This document shows positions 8,871 through 15,855 of a stretch of 22,539 bases of DNA, piece after piece. Below the pieces are notes generated by a model, which was not told where the DNA came from, did not search any database, and saw only the letters and a list, made by a program, of their open reading frames with translations. Each line of letters starts with the position of its first letter. Position 1 is the first letter of the stretch. The stretch lies in assembly GCA_900772575.1 (NCBI GenBank), contig CAAHEN010000040.1, forward strand, positions 1-22,539. The letters are read 5' to 3'. The position numbers were made by a program, and so were the translations under genes. The DNA comes from Bacteroidaceae bacterium. GTDB taxonomy: Bacteria; Bacteroidota; Bacteroidia; Bacteroidales; Bacteroidaceae.

Positions 8871-9767
8871 CTAATAGAGGCGGCGGAACTGCTGCGGTGT
8901 CAGGTTGGTGACCTTCTTGAACAGACGGGTGAAGTGCTGGGGGTACTGAAAGCCCAGCTCGTAGGCAACACCGCTGATGGTGCTCTTGGGCAGGAGAATG
9001 CGCTCCTTGGCGATGTCGACGAGCTTCTGCTGGATATGATCGCGGGCGGTGCGGCCGGTGGCCTGTTTGACGAGGTCGCCGAAATAGTTCGACGACAGGC
9101 AGAGGTGGTCGGCAAAATACTTGACAGTGGGCAGTTCGTTGCTGTGCCCCGGTGCATAATAGTCTTCGAGCAGATCCTCGAAGCGGCTCAGAATGTCGTG
9201 GTTGACGCGGTTGCGGGTATCGAACTGGCGTTCGTAGAAGCGTTGCAGGTAGTCGAGCAGTACCTCTATGTTGGCCACGAGCAGGCGCCGCGTATGCCGG
9301 TCTATGCCACCCTCTATCTCAGCCTGTATCTTGTGCAGGCAATCCATGAACACGGTGCGCTCGTCTTCGGAGAGATGGAGCGCTTCGTTGGCTTCGTAGG
9401 AGAAATAAGTATAGTCCTTCATGGCCCGCAGCAGTCCCGTGCCATGAATCAAGTCGGGGTGGAAAATGAGTGCCCAGCCATGACCCTGATGGCGCTGGCC
9501 GTCGTCGACGGTACCGGCCACCTGCCCCGGAGCAATGGCCAATACTGTCCCTTCGCTATAGTCGTAGACTTGTCGTCCATAGCGCATCTCTCCACAATCT
9601 ACGTCTTTGAGAAACAGGGCATAGACGCCATATACATACCGGCCATGGCGAATGGGAGGCATGTCTGAGAAATTGACGACGCTGACGAGCGGATGGCACG
9701 TCGGCGCCCCGAAGATGTCGTTGTAGTCCTTGACTTGCTGGATGGCTTTGAGGTTGGCAGTGTCCAT
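8871..9767 (-). CDS. AraC-family transcriptional regulator
   Basis: 298 residues. The N-terminal ~170 residues form a cupin-like sensor part (APGQVAGTVDDG, WALIFHPDLIHGT). The C-terminal ~100 residues are an AraC DNA-binding domain with two helix-turn-helices (TVKYFADHLCLSSNYFGDLVKQATG and STISGVAYELGFQYPQHFTRLFKKVTNLTP, each a few residues over the core motif). The ligand and targets are unknown. It converges on the GH25 gene with a 3-base gap, so each gene's terminator must lie inside the other or be absent. It starts 81 bases after the comF stop on the same strand and has its own -7 box, so it is probably a separate unit. Confidence 0.9.
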   Translation of the reverse strand: MDTANLKAIQQVKDYNDIFGAPTCHPLVSVVNFSDMPPIRHGRYVYGVYALFLKDVDCGEMRYGRQVYDYSEGTVLAIAPGQVAGTVDDGQRHQGHGWALIFHPDLIHGTGLLRAMKDYTYFSYEANEALHLSEDERTVFMDCLHKIQAEIEGGIDRHTRRLLVANIEVLLDYLQRFYERQFDTRNRVNHDILSRFEDLLEDYYAPGHSNELPTVKYFADHLCLSSNYFGDLVKQATGRTARDHIQQKLVDIAKERILLPKSTISGVAYELGFQYPQHFTRLFKKVTNLTPQQFRRLY

Positions 9768-9805
9768 ATTGGTGAGGAATTATGTGGAGAAGCTATTACA
9801 GACTA

Positions 9806-9838
9806 CAAACTTACACATTTATTTCGAGATAACTGCAA
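9806..9838 (-). promoter_or_regulatory. Probable promoter of the AraC-type gene
   Basis: On the minus strand TAAGTTTG (9806-9813) matches the -7 box. The nearest TTG (9836-9838) is 22 bases upstream, slightly longer than usual. The site falls in the short gap after comF. Confidence 0.55.
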
Positions 9839-9848
9839 TAGTTCCCCG

Positions 9849-10637
9849 TTATTCTTCCGCGCCTGGCTCCTCGCGCCACCATGCATGGAAAGAATGTCCA
9901 CCAGCCGGATGCCTGCCGGCCAAGCCAAGCACGAGTATGCTGAAGCGCACGCCGTCTGCGGCCAGCATGGCCTCGGCGCAGGCCATCAGGGTGGCATTGG
10001 TGGTCAGTACATCGTCGACGAGCAGTACATGGCGCCCCGCCACAGCCTCCGGGTGCACAAGGCGGAAGGCGCCATGCACATTGCGCCGCCGCTCATCTGG
10101 CGTCAGGTGTGTCTGGGTCGGTGTGTCGATGATACGGGCGACGGCGCCTGTCAGCACAGGAAGCCCCGTGATTGCGGCGACACCCCTTGCCAAGGCCTCA
10201 CTCTGGTTGTAGCCGCGGTTGCGCTCCTTGTGTGGGTGCAAAGGCAGTGGGACGATGACATCGATGCCGTCGAAGAAACCGGTACCGCGCAGGTCGCGGG
10301 CCATGACACGCCCGAAAAAATGTCCGACGTCGGGGCGGTCATGGTATTTGAATTTGAAGAAGATCTGACGCGACGCGCTGTCTATACGGTAGCGCAGTAG
10401 GGCATTGGCCCGCTCAATGGGAATCCGTCCCCAGAAGAGCCGCTCGACGACATTGCCCGGTGCCCCGCGCAAGCGGGTGAAAGGCAGGCCGACAAAGCAC
10501 GTTGTGCAGACATGGCGCTCACCTGTCGCCAGCATTTTGCCGCAGACCGCGCAATAGCGTGGAAACACAATGTCGAGCATGCGACCGGCTAGGCCGGCCG
10601 CAGAGCGCAAGAATGCGGGCAGTGGCAAAGGGGACAT
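9849..10637 (-). CDS. comF: ComF-family phosphoribosyltransferase-like protein
   Basis: 262 residues. An N-terminal four-cysteine zinc-binding site (C29, C32, C44, C47) is followed by a phosphoribosyltransferase fold with HKERNRGYNQSEALARG and the PRPP-loop region LLVDDVLTTNATL. This architecture is that of ComF/GntX proteins linked to DNA uptake in some bacteria. In Bacteroidota the role is not established. The usual Gly of the TTGAT loop is Asn here. It starts 5 bases after the panD stop, so it is the distal gene of a panC-panD-comF operon. Confidence 0.88.
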   Translation of the reverse strand: MSPLPLPAFLRSAAGLAGRMLDIVFPRYCAVCGKMLATGERHVCTTCFVGLPFTRLRGAPGNVVERLFWGRIPIERANALLRYRIDSASRQIFFKFKYHDRPDVGHFFGRVMARDLRGTGFFDGIDVIVPLPLHPHKERNRGYNQSEALARGVAAITGLPVLTGAVARIIDTPTQTHLTPDERRRNVHGAFRLVHPEAVAGRHVLLVDDVLTTNATLMACAEAMLAADGVRFSILVLGLAGRHPAGGHSFHAWWREEPGAEE

Positions 10638-10642
10638 ACGCT

Positions 10643-10990
10643 TCAGAGCCGGTTGTCGGGACCGTCGGGGAAGATGACACGCGGCTTGTGGCTAGCCGCT
10701 TCTGTCGGCGTCATCTGGGCGAAGCACATGATAATCACCTCGTCGCCGACTTGGAACTTGCGGGCTGCGGCGCCGTTCAGGCAGATACAGCCCGAAGCGC
10801 GCGGTCCCTTGATGACGTAGGTCTCGATGCGCTCACCGTTGTTGTTGTTGACCACGTGGACGTGCTCGCCAGCAATGATGCCGGCTGCGTCCATCAGGTC
10901 TTCGTCGATCGTGATGCTCCCCATGTAATGGAGATTGGCCTCGGTGACCCGCGCACAGTGTATTTTTGACTTTAAGAGATTGATATACAT
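10643..10990 (-). CDS. panD: Aspartate 1-decarboxylase
   Basis: Decarboxylates aspartate to beta-alanine, the amine half of pantothenate. The 115-residue proenzyme cleaves itself at Gly24-Ser25 (YMG|SITID), making the pyruvoyl cofactor from Ser25. The conserved YVIKG and LNGAAARKFQVGDEVIIM blocks are visible. I chose ATG 10990 because it places Ser25 exactly as in characterised PanD; longer in-frame starts run into panC. It lies 49 bases after panC, whose product uses beta-alanine, and 5 bases before comF. Confidence 0.95.
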   Translation of the reverse strand: MYINLLKSKIHCARVTEANLHYMGSITIDEDLMDAAGIIAGEHVHVVNNNNGERIETYVIKGPRASGCICLNGAAARKFQVGDEVIIMCFAQMTPTEAASHKPRVIFPDGPDNRL

Positions 10991-11039
10991 GGAACTGAAG
11001 GAATAAGAGATAAGCGACTTTAGGCCTCGCTCCGCAGGG

Positions 11040-11891
11040 TCAGCCGCGATAGTGTATGTTGTCGATGAGGCGCACGGGGCGATGGCCGCAGTAGACCGTG
11101 ATGCACCCGACGACAGTCGGTGCGTCTGTCCAAGCGGTGATGTCTTGCAGTGTCTGCCCATCGACGATCTGGAAGTATTCCACCTCAAGCCCGTTGACGG
11201 CATTGAGCTGGCTGACCACATTGTCGTGGGTCTCAGCCACAGTGTGCTGGCCGGAATAGGCGATACTGGCCTGCAAGACGCGCGAAATGTTGACAGCCGT
11301 CTGTCGTTCCTCAGGCGTCAGAAGCTGGTTGCGGCTGCTCAGCGCCAGTCCGCTCGCCTCGCGCACGATGGGGCAAGGGCGGATGTCAACAGGCAGCTGT
11401 AGGTCGGCCACCATGGCGCGAATGACAGCAATCTGCTGGTAATCCTTCTCGCCGAAATAGGCGCGGTCTGGGTGGACAAGGGCAAAGAGCTTGCTGACGA
11501 TCTGGCAGACACCGTTGAAATGCCCTGGCCGGCGATCCCCCTCCATGACCGTGTCGATGGGCGGATAGCTGAAGCGGCGCGTGTCAGGGGTGGGGTAGAT
11601 GTCTTCGACTGTCGGCATGAAGACGATGTCGGCTCCGAGACGTTCTAGGAGCGCGCAGTCCTGTTCCGGCATACGGGGGTAGTTGGCCAAGTCGGTCTTA
11701 TCGTTGAACTGTGTGGGATTGACGAAGATGCTGACCACGGTGACCGCGTTTTCGGCCACACTGCGGCTGACGAGCGAGGCGTGCCCCGCATGGAGGGCGC
11801 CCATTGTCGGAACCAGACCCACCGTTCCGCCTTCAGCACGCGCGGCCTGAAGGGCTTTCTCAAGTTCTAATGTGCTAGCTGCTATTTTCAT
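11040..11891 (-). CDS. panC: Pantothenate synthetase (pantoate-beta-alanine ligase)
   Basis: Joins pantoate and beta-alanine with ATP to form pantothenate, the coenzyme A precursor. The 283-residue protein has VPTMGALHAGHASLV, with the HxGH nucleotide motif at H34 and H37. It also has VSIFVNPTQF, YFGEKDYQQ and SSRNQ. ATG 11891 (MKIAASTLELEKAL) puts these motifs at the family's usual positions; upstream frames are leader sequence. First gene of the minus-strand panC-panD-comF operon. No ketopantoate genes are in the window. Confidence 0.95.
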   Translation of the reverse strand: MKIAASTLELEKALQAARAEGGTVGLVPTMGALHAGHASLVSRSVAENAVTVVSIFVNPTQFNDKTDLANYPRMPEQDCALLERLGADIVFMPTVEDIYPTPDTRRFSYPPIDTVMEGDRRPGHFNGVCQIVSKLFALVHPDRAYFGEKDYQQIAVIRAMVADLQLPVDIRPCPIVREASGLALSSRNQLLTPEERQTAVNISRVLQASIAYSGQHTVAETHDNVVSQLNAVNGLEVEYFQIVDGQTLQDITAWTDAPTVVGCITVYCGHRPVRLIDNIHYRG

Positions 11892-11919
11892 AAGCTGTGC
11901 CTTTACAGAATTAGGCGTG

Positions 11920-11928
11920 CAAAATAAC
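11920..11928 (-). promoter_or_regulatory. Weak candidate -7 box for panC
   Basis: On the minus strand the sequence GTTATTTTG resembles TAnnTTTG with one base too few between TA and TTTG. No TTTG is found at the expected -33 position. It is the best candidate in the 298-base divergent gap but remains doubtful. Confidence 0.25.
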
Positions 11929-12033
11929 AGAATTATTATCATATAGCGCTTGCCCCATCCGTATAAAACGCTTTTTTTAACAGCCCGCAGGTTATCATCC
12001 CTTTCAGGCTCATGGGATTCCGTTTTTTTTTCG

Positions 12034-12041
12034 TACCTTTG
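12034..12041 (+). promoter_or_regulatory. Promoter -7 box of the GT5-like gene
   Basis: TACCTTTG followed by C is a perfect -7 box; no clear -33 TTTG is seen. The predicted start near 12046 would give a long leader of about 145 nt before the ATG at 12190. Confidence 0.6.
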
Positions 12042-12151
12042 CATTGACATATATTCGGAGCCTTGCCGGGCGCCCCTGCCGGTTCACGGTACGCCCCTCC
12101 GTCGCATACTGCAACAGCACAACAGCCAAACCAAAAACAAAATTCATATAA

Positions 12152-12174
12152 GGACGCACATACCCGGGGCGTCC
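12152..12174 (+). other. Leader hairpin just upstream of the GT5-like start codon
   Basis: GGACGC (12152-12157) pairs with GCGTCC (12169-12174) across an 11-base loop, 15 bases before the ATG. It could affect ribosome access, but the stem is short and may be incidental in GC-rich DNA. Confidence 0.35.
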
Positions 12175-12189
12175 AAAGGAAAAACGAAC

Positions 12190-13020
12190 ATGACGAAAGC
12201 AAAGAAGGTGCTCTTCATCACCCAGGAGCTCATGCCTTACGTCCCAGAGAGCCAGATGTCTCTCCTCGAACGCAAGCTGCCACAAGCCATCCAGGACGGC
12301 GGAAGGGAAATCCGTACGTTCATGCCCAGATGGGGCAACATCAACGAACGCCGCAACCAGCTTCACGAGGTCATACGTCTCTCGGGGATGAACATCATCA
12401 TTGACGATACCGATCACCCGCTCATCATCAAGGTAGCCTCCATCCAGGCCGCGCGCATGCAGGTCTATTTCATCGACAACGATGAATACTTCAACAAGCG
12501 CGACATGCTCTGCGACGGGAACGGGCAGGAGTACGAGGACAATGCCGAACGGGCCATCTTCTATGCCCGCGGTGTGCTGGAGACGCTCAAGAAGTTGCGC
12601 TGGTGTCCTGATGTCATCCACTGCCACGGCTGGATGTCGGCTGTTGCGCCGCTCTATATCAAGACCGTCTACGGCGACGAGCCGTCTTTCGCCAACTCGA
12701 AAGTGATATTCACCGCCTACGACGAGATGCCGAAACTGAGCCCGGTGCCCAACTTCGTCGACTGCCTCGCCTTCCGTTCGGCCACGGCCGATGTCATTAA
12801 GGGCACGGGCATCGACTTCACCAGTCCTGAAGCCTACGGGCAGCTGGCCATCGCTTTCTCCGACGGTTACATACAGGGGGCCGAAGGTGCGCATCCGGAA
12901 CTGACCGACTATGCCCGCCAGCGTGGCGTCAAGGCTTGGGACTTCCCCGGTCTCGACAACCTCAACGAGGGTTTCGGCGCCTGCTACGACAGCGTGTTTG
13001 CCGACGGCGACGCCGACTGA
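12190..13020 (+). CDS. Starch/glycogen synthase-like protein, N-terminal GT5 domain only
   Basis: 276 residues matching only the N-terminal Rossmann half of GT5 synthases (KKVLFITQELMPYVPES, DVIHCHGWMSAVAPLYIKTVY, KVIFTAYDE). Full enzymes are about 480-550 residues and have a second, GT1-type domain that is absent here. The KTGGL-type ADP-glucose loop expected after the first strand reads PESQMS instead, so normal synthase activity is doubtful. The reading frame ends cleanly with no recognisable second half downstream, so it looks like an established short form and not a recent break. I recall this short form next to panC in other Bacteroidales. The DUF4270 gene follows after 88 bases. Confidence 0.8.
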   Translation: MTKAKKVLFITQELMPYVPESQMSLLERKLPQAIQDGGREIRTFMPRWGNINERRNQLHEVIRLSGMNIIIDDTDHPLIIKVASIQAARMQVYFIDNDEYFNKRDMLCDGNGQEYEDNAERAIFYARGVLETLKKLRWCPDVIHCHGWMSAVAPLYIKTVYGDEPSFANSKVIFTAYDEMPKLSPVPNFVDCLAFRSATADVIKGTGIDFTSPEAYGQLAIAFSDGYIQGAEGAHPELTDYARQRGVKAWDFPGLDNLNEGFGACYDSVFADGDAD

Positions 13021-13033
13021 CGGCGCCGTCGGC
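13000..13033 (+). other. GC-rich hairpin around the GT5-like stop codon
   Basis: GCCGACGGCG (13000-13009) and CGCCGTCGGC (13024-13033) form a perfect 10-base stem whose 14-base loop contains the stop codon (13018-13020). No T-run follows, so it is not a standard terminator. Confidence 0.45.
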
Positions 13034-13108
13034 GCATTGGCAACGACCGGCCGCACAGCCCGGCGCATTCCCCTCATCATACTTCCATTCCCACACGTCC
13101 ACAACATC

Positions 13109-14605
13109 GTGAAAAAGAATTTTCGCCTAACGAAGCTGCTGCTGCCGGCCATGGCCATGCAGCTGGCCCTGCTCGCCGCCTGCGACGACGACACAGCCGC
13201 CATCGGGACAACCGTCATGCCGGGACAAGACCTCGTGTCGACCGCCCAGAAGACGTATGCCATCAACACGGCAACCGTACGCACCGATTCCGTACTGGCC
13301 AATACCAACGACAGCTATCTGGGGTGCGTCATCGACCCAGAGACCCGAGCCAAGACAACGTGCAACTTCCTTGCCCAGTTCAATGTGCTGGAGGATTCTG
13401 CCTTCCCGGACCGGAACAAGATGCTCACCGATGACAAGGGCAACCTGATCATCGACTCCTGCCGCGTACGTGTCTTCATCAACAGCTATTATGGCGACTC
13501 GCTCACCACGATGAAGCTCACCATGCAGGAGCTCGACACGAACAAGGTCATCAAGGAGAACACACCTTACTACACCAATCTCGATGCCGACGAGTTCTTG
13601 ACCGAGGGCAAGGGCGTCAAGCGCACCGTCAGCTACGCCGTCAGGGATCTCAGCCGTCCTGATTCCGCCACCAGCAGCAGCAACTACCGCAGCATTGTCA
13701 TCGACCTGCCGACCAGCTACGGCCGGTTCCTCGCTGACCAGTACTACGCCCATCCGGAATATTATAGCAACTCCTACCAGTTCATTCACCACGTCTGCCC
13801 GGGCTTCTATTTCAAAAGTGCCGGTGGCGTCGGCTCCATGATCTGCGCACAGACCACGACGCTTGATGTCTACTTCCGTTACCACACCACCAACGAGGCC
13901 GGACGCGACACCATTGCCGAGGGCATGCAACGTATGGCCGCCACAGAGGAGGTCATACAGCAGACCATGACGGACAACAGCATCCCGGACAATATGCTCG
14001 ACCCGGACAACGGCTACACCTACCTCAAATCGCCTGCGGGACTCTACACCGAGGTGACACTGCCTGTTGGCGATATCGTGGCCGGTGAGCACTATACGGA
14101 TACCATCAATTCGGCCACGCTCACTTTTGCCCGGCACAACAGCGGCAGCCCCAGTTCTTACAACCTGGAGACACCTGCCAACGTGGTGCTCCTGCGCAAG
14201 TCAAAAGCCAAGGAGTTCTTCGAAAACAACCGGCTGACCAACGGCATCGATTCGTACATCGCCACGTTCGACAATGACTACAACGCTTATACTTTCAGCA
14301 ACATCAGTGTGCTCATCACACGGCTGAAGGAGGAGCGCGACCGCGGCGCCGGTGTCAGTGGCACGGACACCGAGGCCGAACGCAACACGAAATATGCCGC
14401 TTGGGAGGCGGCGAATCCAGACTGGAACAAGCTCTGCCTGGTTCCCGTGGCCGCCGAGTACACCACGACGACAAACAGCTATGGCTATACGACCAAGACG
14501 CTTCTTAACATCAAGAACCTGCTGGGCATGTATAGCGTGAAGCTCATGGGGGGCAACAGTGGAAAGATCTCGCTCAACGTCATCTACAGCCGCTTCGCCA
14601 AATAG
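13109..14605 (+). CDS. DUF4270-type surface lipoprotein
   Basis: 498 residues if started at the GTG 13109, which is the only start giving a proper lipoprotein signal: KKNFRLTK, a hydrophobic stretch, then LLAAC with the lipid-bearing Cys25. The acidic DDD right after the cysteine fits the surface-export signal of Bacteroidota lipoproteins. The mature start (IGTTVMPGQDL) and the repeated short beta-strand-like segments resemble DUF4270, a family of unknown function. A longer in-frame extension overlaps the previous gene and would bury the signal, so I rejected it. It probably shares a transcript with the GT5-like gene and ends at a terminator. Confidence 0.82.
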   Translation: MKKNFRLTKLLLPAMAMQLALLAACDDDTAAIGTTVMPGQDLVSTAQKTYAINTATVRTDSVLANTNDSYLGCVIDPETRAKTTCNFLAQFNVLEDSAFPDRNKMLTDDKGNLIIDSCRVRVFINSYYGDSLTTMKLTMQELDTNKVIKENTPYYTNLDADEFLTEGKGVKRTVSYAVRDLSRPDSATSSSNYRSIVIDLPTSYGRFLADQYYAHPEYYSNSYQFIHHVCPGFYFKSAGGVGSMICAQTTTLDVYFRYHTTNEAGRDTIAEGMQRMAATEEVIQQTMTDNSIPDNMLDPDNGYTYLKSPAGLYTEVTLPVGDIVAGEHYTDTINSATLTFARHNSGSPSSYNLETPANVVLLRKSKAKEFFENNRLTNGIDSYIATFDNDYNAYTFSNISVLITRLKEERDRGAGVSGTDTEAERNTKYAAWEAANPDWNKLCLVPVAAEYTTTTNSYGYTTKTLLNIKNLLGMYSVKLMGGNSGKISLNVIYSRFAK

Positions 14606-14636
14606 GACAAGGCGCCTGCATCCGCACACCATTACC

Positions 14637-14677
14637 GAGTGGCCTTACCCATCGCGGGTTCGGCCACTTTTCTTTTA
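14637..14677 (+). terminator. Terminator after the DUF4270 gene
   Basis: AGTGGCC (14638-14644) pairs with GGCCACT (14662-14668), with an inner ACCC/GGGT stem in the loop, followed by a T-rich run broken by one C. The run ends only 12 bases before the next start codon. Confidence 0.75.
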
Positions 14678-14688
14678 CACTCACACAC

Positions 14689-15435
14689 ATGAAAGCTCTC
14701 ATTCTCGCCGCTGGGCTGGGCACGCGCCTGCGGCCACTGACCGACAGTCGCCCCAAGGCACTTGTCACCATCGACGGGCAGACGTTGCTCGACATCACAA
14801 TCGGGCGGCTTATGGCAGCCGGGGCCGATGACATCGTGGTCAACGTCCACCACTTCGGCGAACAGATCATCGAACACATTGCCACACATCATTATCCTGT
14901 CAGTGTCAAGGTGTCCGACGAACGCACCCATCTGCTCGACACCGGCGGTGGCCTGCGTCGGGCGGCGGCGCTGTTTGCCCCCACGCCTGATCCCATACTC
15001 ATTCATAACGTGGACATTCTGCACAATGCGGATTTGCGCGCTTTCTACGCCGCGGGTGCGACAGCCGACGCACTGCTGATGGTCAGCCGTCGCGAGACCT
15101 CGCGCTACCTGCTCTTCGACGAGGCCGGTCGCCTTGTCGGGTGGACAAACATTAAAACAGGTGCCGTGAGGTCTCCACATCCCAGCCTGCGTCCAGAGTG
15201 TTGCCAGCGCTATGCCTTCTCGGGTATCCACTGCGTTTCGCCACGCCTGATCGACGATATGGCCGGTTGGCCGGAGGCCTTTCCGATCATGGACTTCTAT
15301 CTCGATGCCTGTGCCCGCCGTGATGTCCGTGCCTTTCCTGTAGAGGGGCTCCGCCTGCTTGACGTCGGCAAGACGGCCTCTCTTGCCGCAGCCCATGACT
15401 TCCTCTTAGGTGCTGGTCTGTCAGCCCAGCCCTGA
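14689..15435 (+). CDS. Sugar-1-phosphate nucleotidyltransferase family protein (MurU/HddC-like)
   Basis: 248 residues of the NTP_transferase fold. It has the nucleotide loop LILAAGLGTRLRPLT, the lysine in RPKAL, LLDTGGGL (sugar site) and the metal-site Asp in LIHNVDIL, where most relatives have NGD. Later blocks are FSGIHCVSP and FPIMDFYLDAC. The family transfers a nucleotide to a sugar 1-phosphate for cell-wall or surface-sugar synthesis. The sugar cannot be told from sequence; MurU (MurNAc-1-P uridylyltransferase) is a possible match, but its kinase partner AmgK is not adjacent. ATG 14689 is the natural start. No -7 box is seen between the terminator and the ATG, so how it is transcribed is unclear. 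Confidence 0.82.
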   Translation: MKALILAAGLGTRLRPLTDSRPKALVTIDGQTLLDITIGRLMAAGADDIVVNVHHFGEQIIEHIATHHYPVSVKVSDERTHLLDTGGGLRRAAALFAPTPDPILIHNVDILHNADLRAFYAAGATADALLMVSRRETSRYLLFDEAGRLVGWTNIKTGAVRSPHPSLRPECCQRYAFSGIHCVSPRLIDDMAGWPEAFPIMDFYLDACARRDVRAFPVEGLRLLDVGKTASLAAAHDFLLGAGLSAQP

Positions 15436-15552
15436 TGTGCGCCAGTTGTCCACGTTCCTATCGTTTGGGCAAGTCCGGCATCCGCTGTGAGGGCAAGCGC
15501 ATTCTGTGGTTGTTGAAATCCCATTCTGGGAAATTTTCGGCTTTAACACAGC

Positions 15553-15583
15553 TTGCTTTCAGCGCTCGGAAGCTGTATATTTG
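15553..15583 (+). promoter_or_regulatory. Bacteroidota-type promoter inside repeat copy 2
   Basis: TTG (15553-15555), a 20-base spacer and TATATTTG (15576-15583), the same layout as in copy 1. The predicted transcript would begin at about 15587-15590. Confidence 0.7.
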
Positions 15584-15585
15584 TG

Positions 15586-15628
15586 GTAGAGGAAAGGGCA
15601 ATCCACGCTGGATTGCCCTTTCCTCTAC
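15586..15628 (+). ncRNA. Perfect 19-bp hairpin at the predicted transcript start (candidate structured RNA)
   Basis: Arms 15586-15604 and 15610-15628 are perfectly complementary around a 5-base loop. Compared with the copy 1 hairpin, the inner 12 pairs keep pairing although two pairs differ in both partners (C-G versus G-C, and U-G versus A-U). No T-run follows the stem here, so it is not an ordinary terminator. Calling it RNA is inference from the promoter position and the compensating changes. Confidence 0.5.
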
Positions 15629-15689
15629 TTTGTAATAGCCTATATTGCCTGTATATGGCAGAAATTGCCCCGGTTCTCAGAGGAATTAG

Positions 15690-15738
15690 CCCTAGGCTCG
15701 GAAAAATTTGCTCAGAGCTAATTTTATTTTCCCTAGGG
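15690..15738 (+). other. Second hairpin of repeat copy 2
   Basis: CCCTAGG (15690-15696) can pair with CCTAGGG (15732-15738) around the conserved 35-base loop. An alternative is ATTAGC (15685-15690) with GCTAAT (15717-15722). The stem is shorter than in copy 1. Confidence 0.35.
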
Positions 15739-15855
15739 AAAGTCGTGTTGACGTCTCATTTTAACACGCGGGGTTCGGTTGAAGGTTAAATGAGTTAAGG
15801 TGACATTTGGGCAATCGAGGCAAAAAAGTGAATTGACCGGTGGGTGTGCATTATC

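Larger units (their letters stand above)
15540..15832 (+). repeat. Dispersed intergenic repeat, copy 2 (candidate small-RNA locus)
   Basis: Plus-strand counterpart of 58-350 in inverted orientation. Conserved blocks are the promoter region (about 15541-15583), the centre (about 15701-15722) and the 3' block (about 15780-15832). The sequence is AT-rich compared with the flanking genes and has no shared open frame. It lies 104 bases after the nucleotidyltransferase gene and points toward the GH95 gene, but a MITE-like element and a separate promoter lie between. Confidence 0.75.

Noticed and set aside
10991..11221. Longer in-frame start for panD inside panC
   Set aside because: It would add 77 residues with no counterpart in PanD and displace the self-cleavage serine from position 25.
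15435..15789. Short open frames across repeat copy 2
   Set aside because: They are not shared with copy 1 and have no recognisable features.
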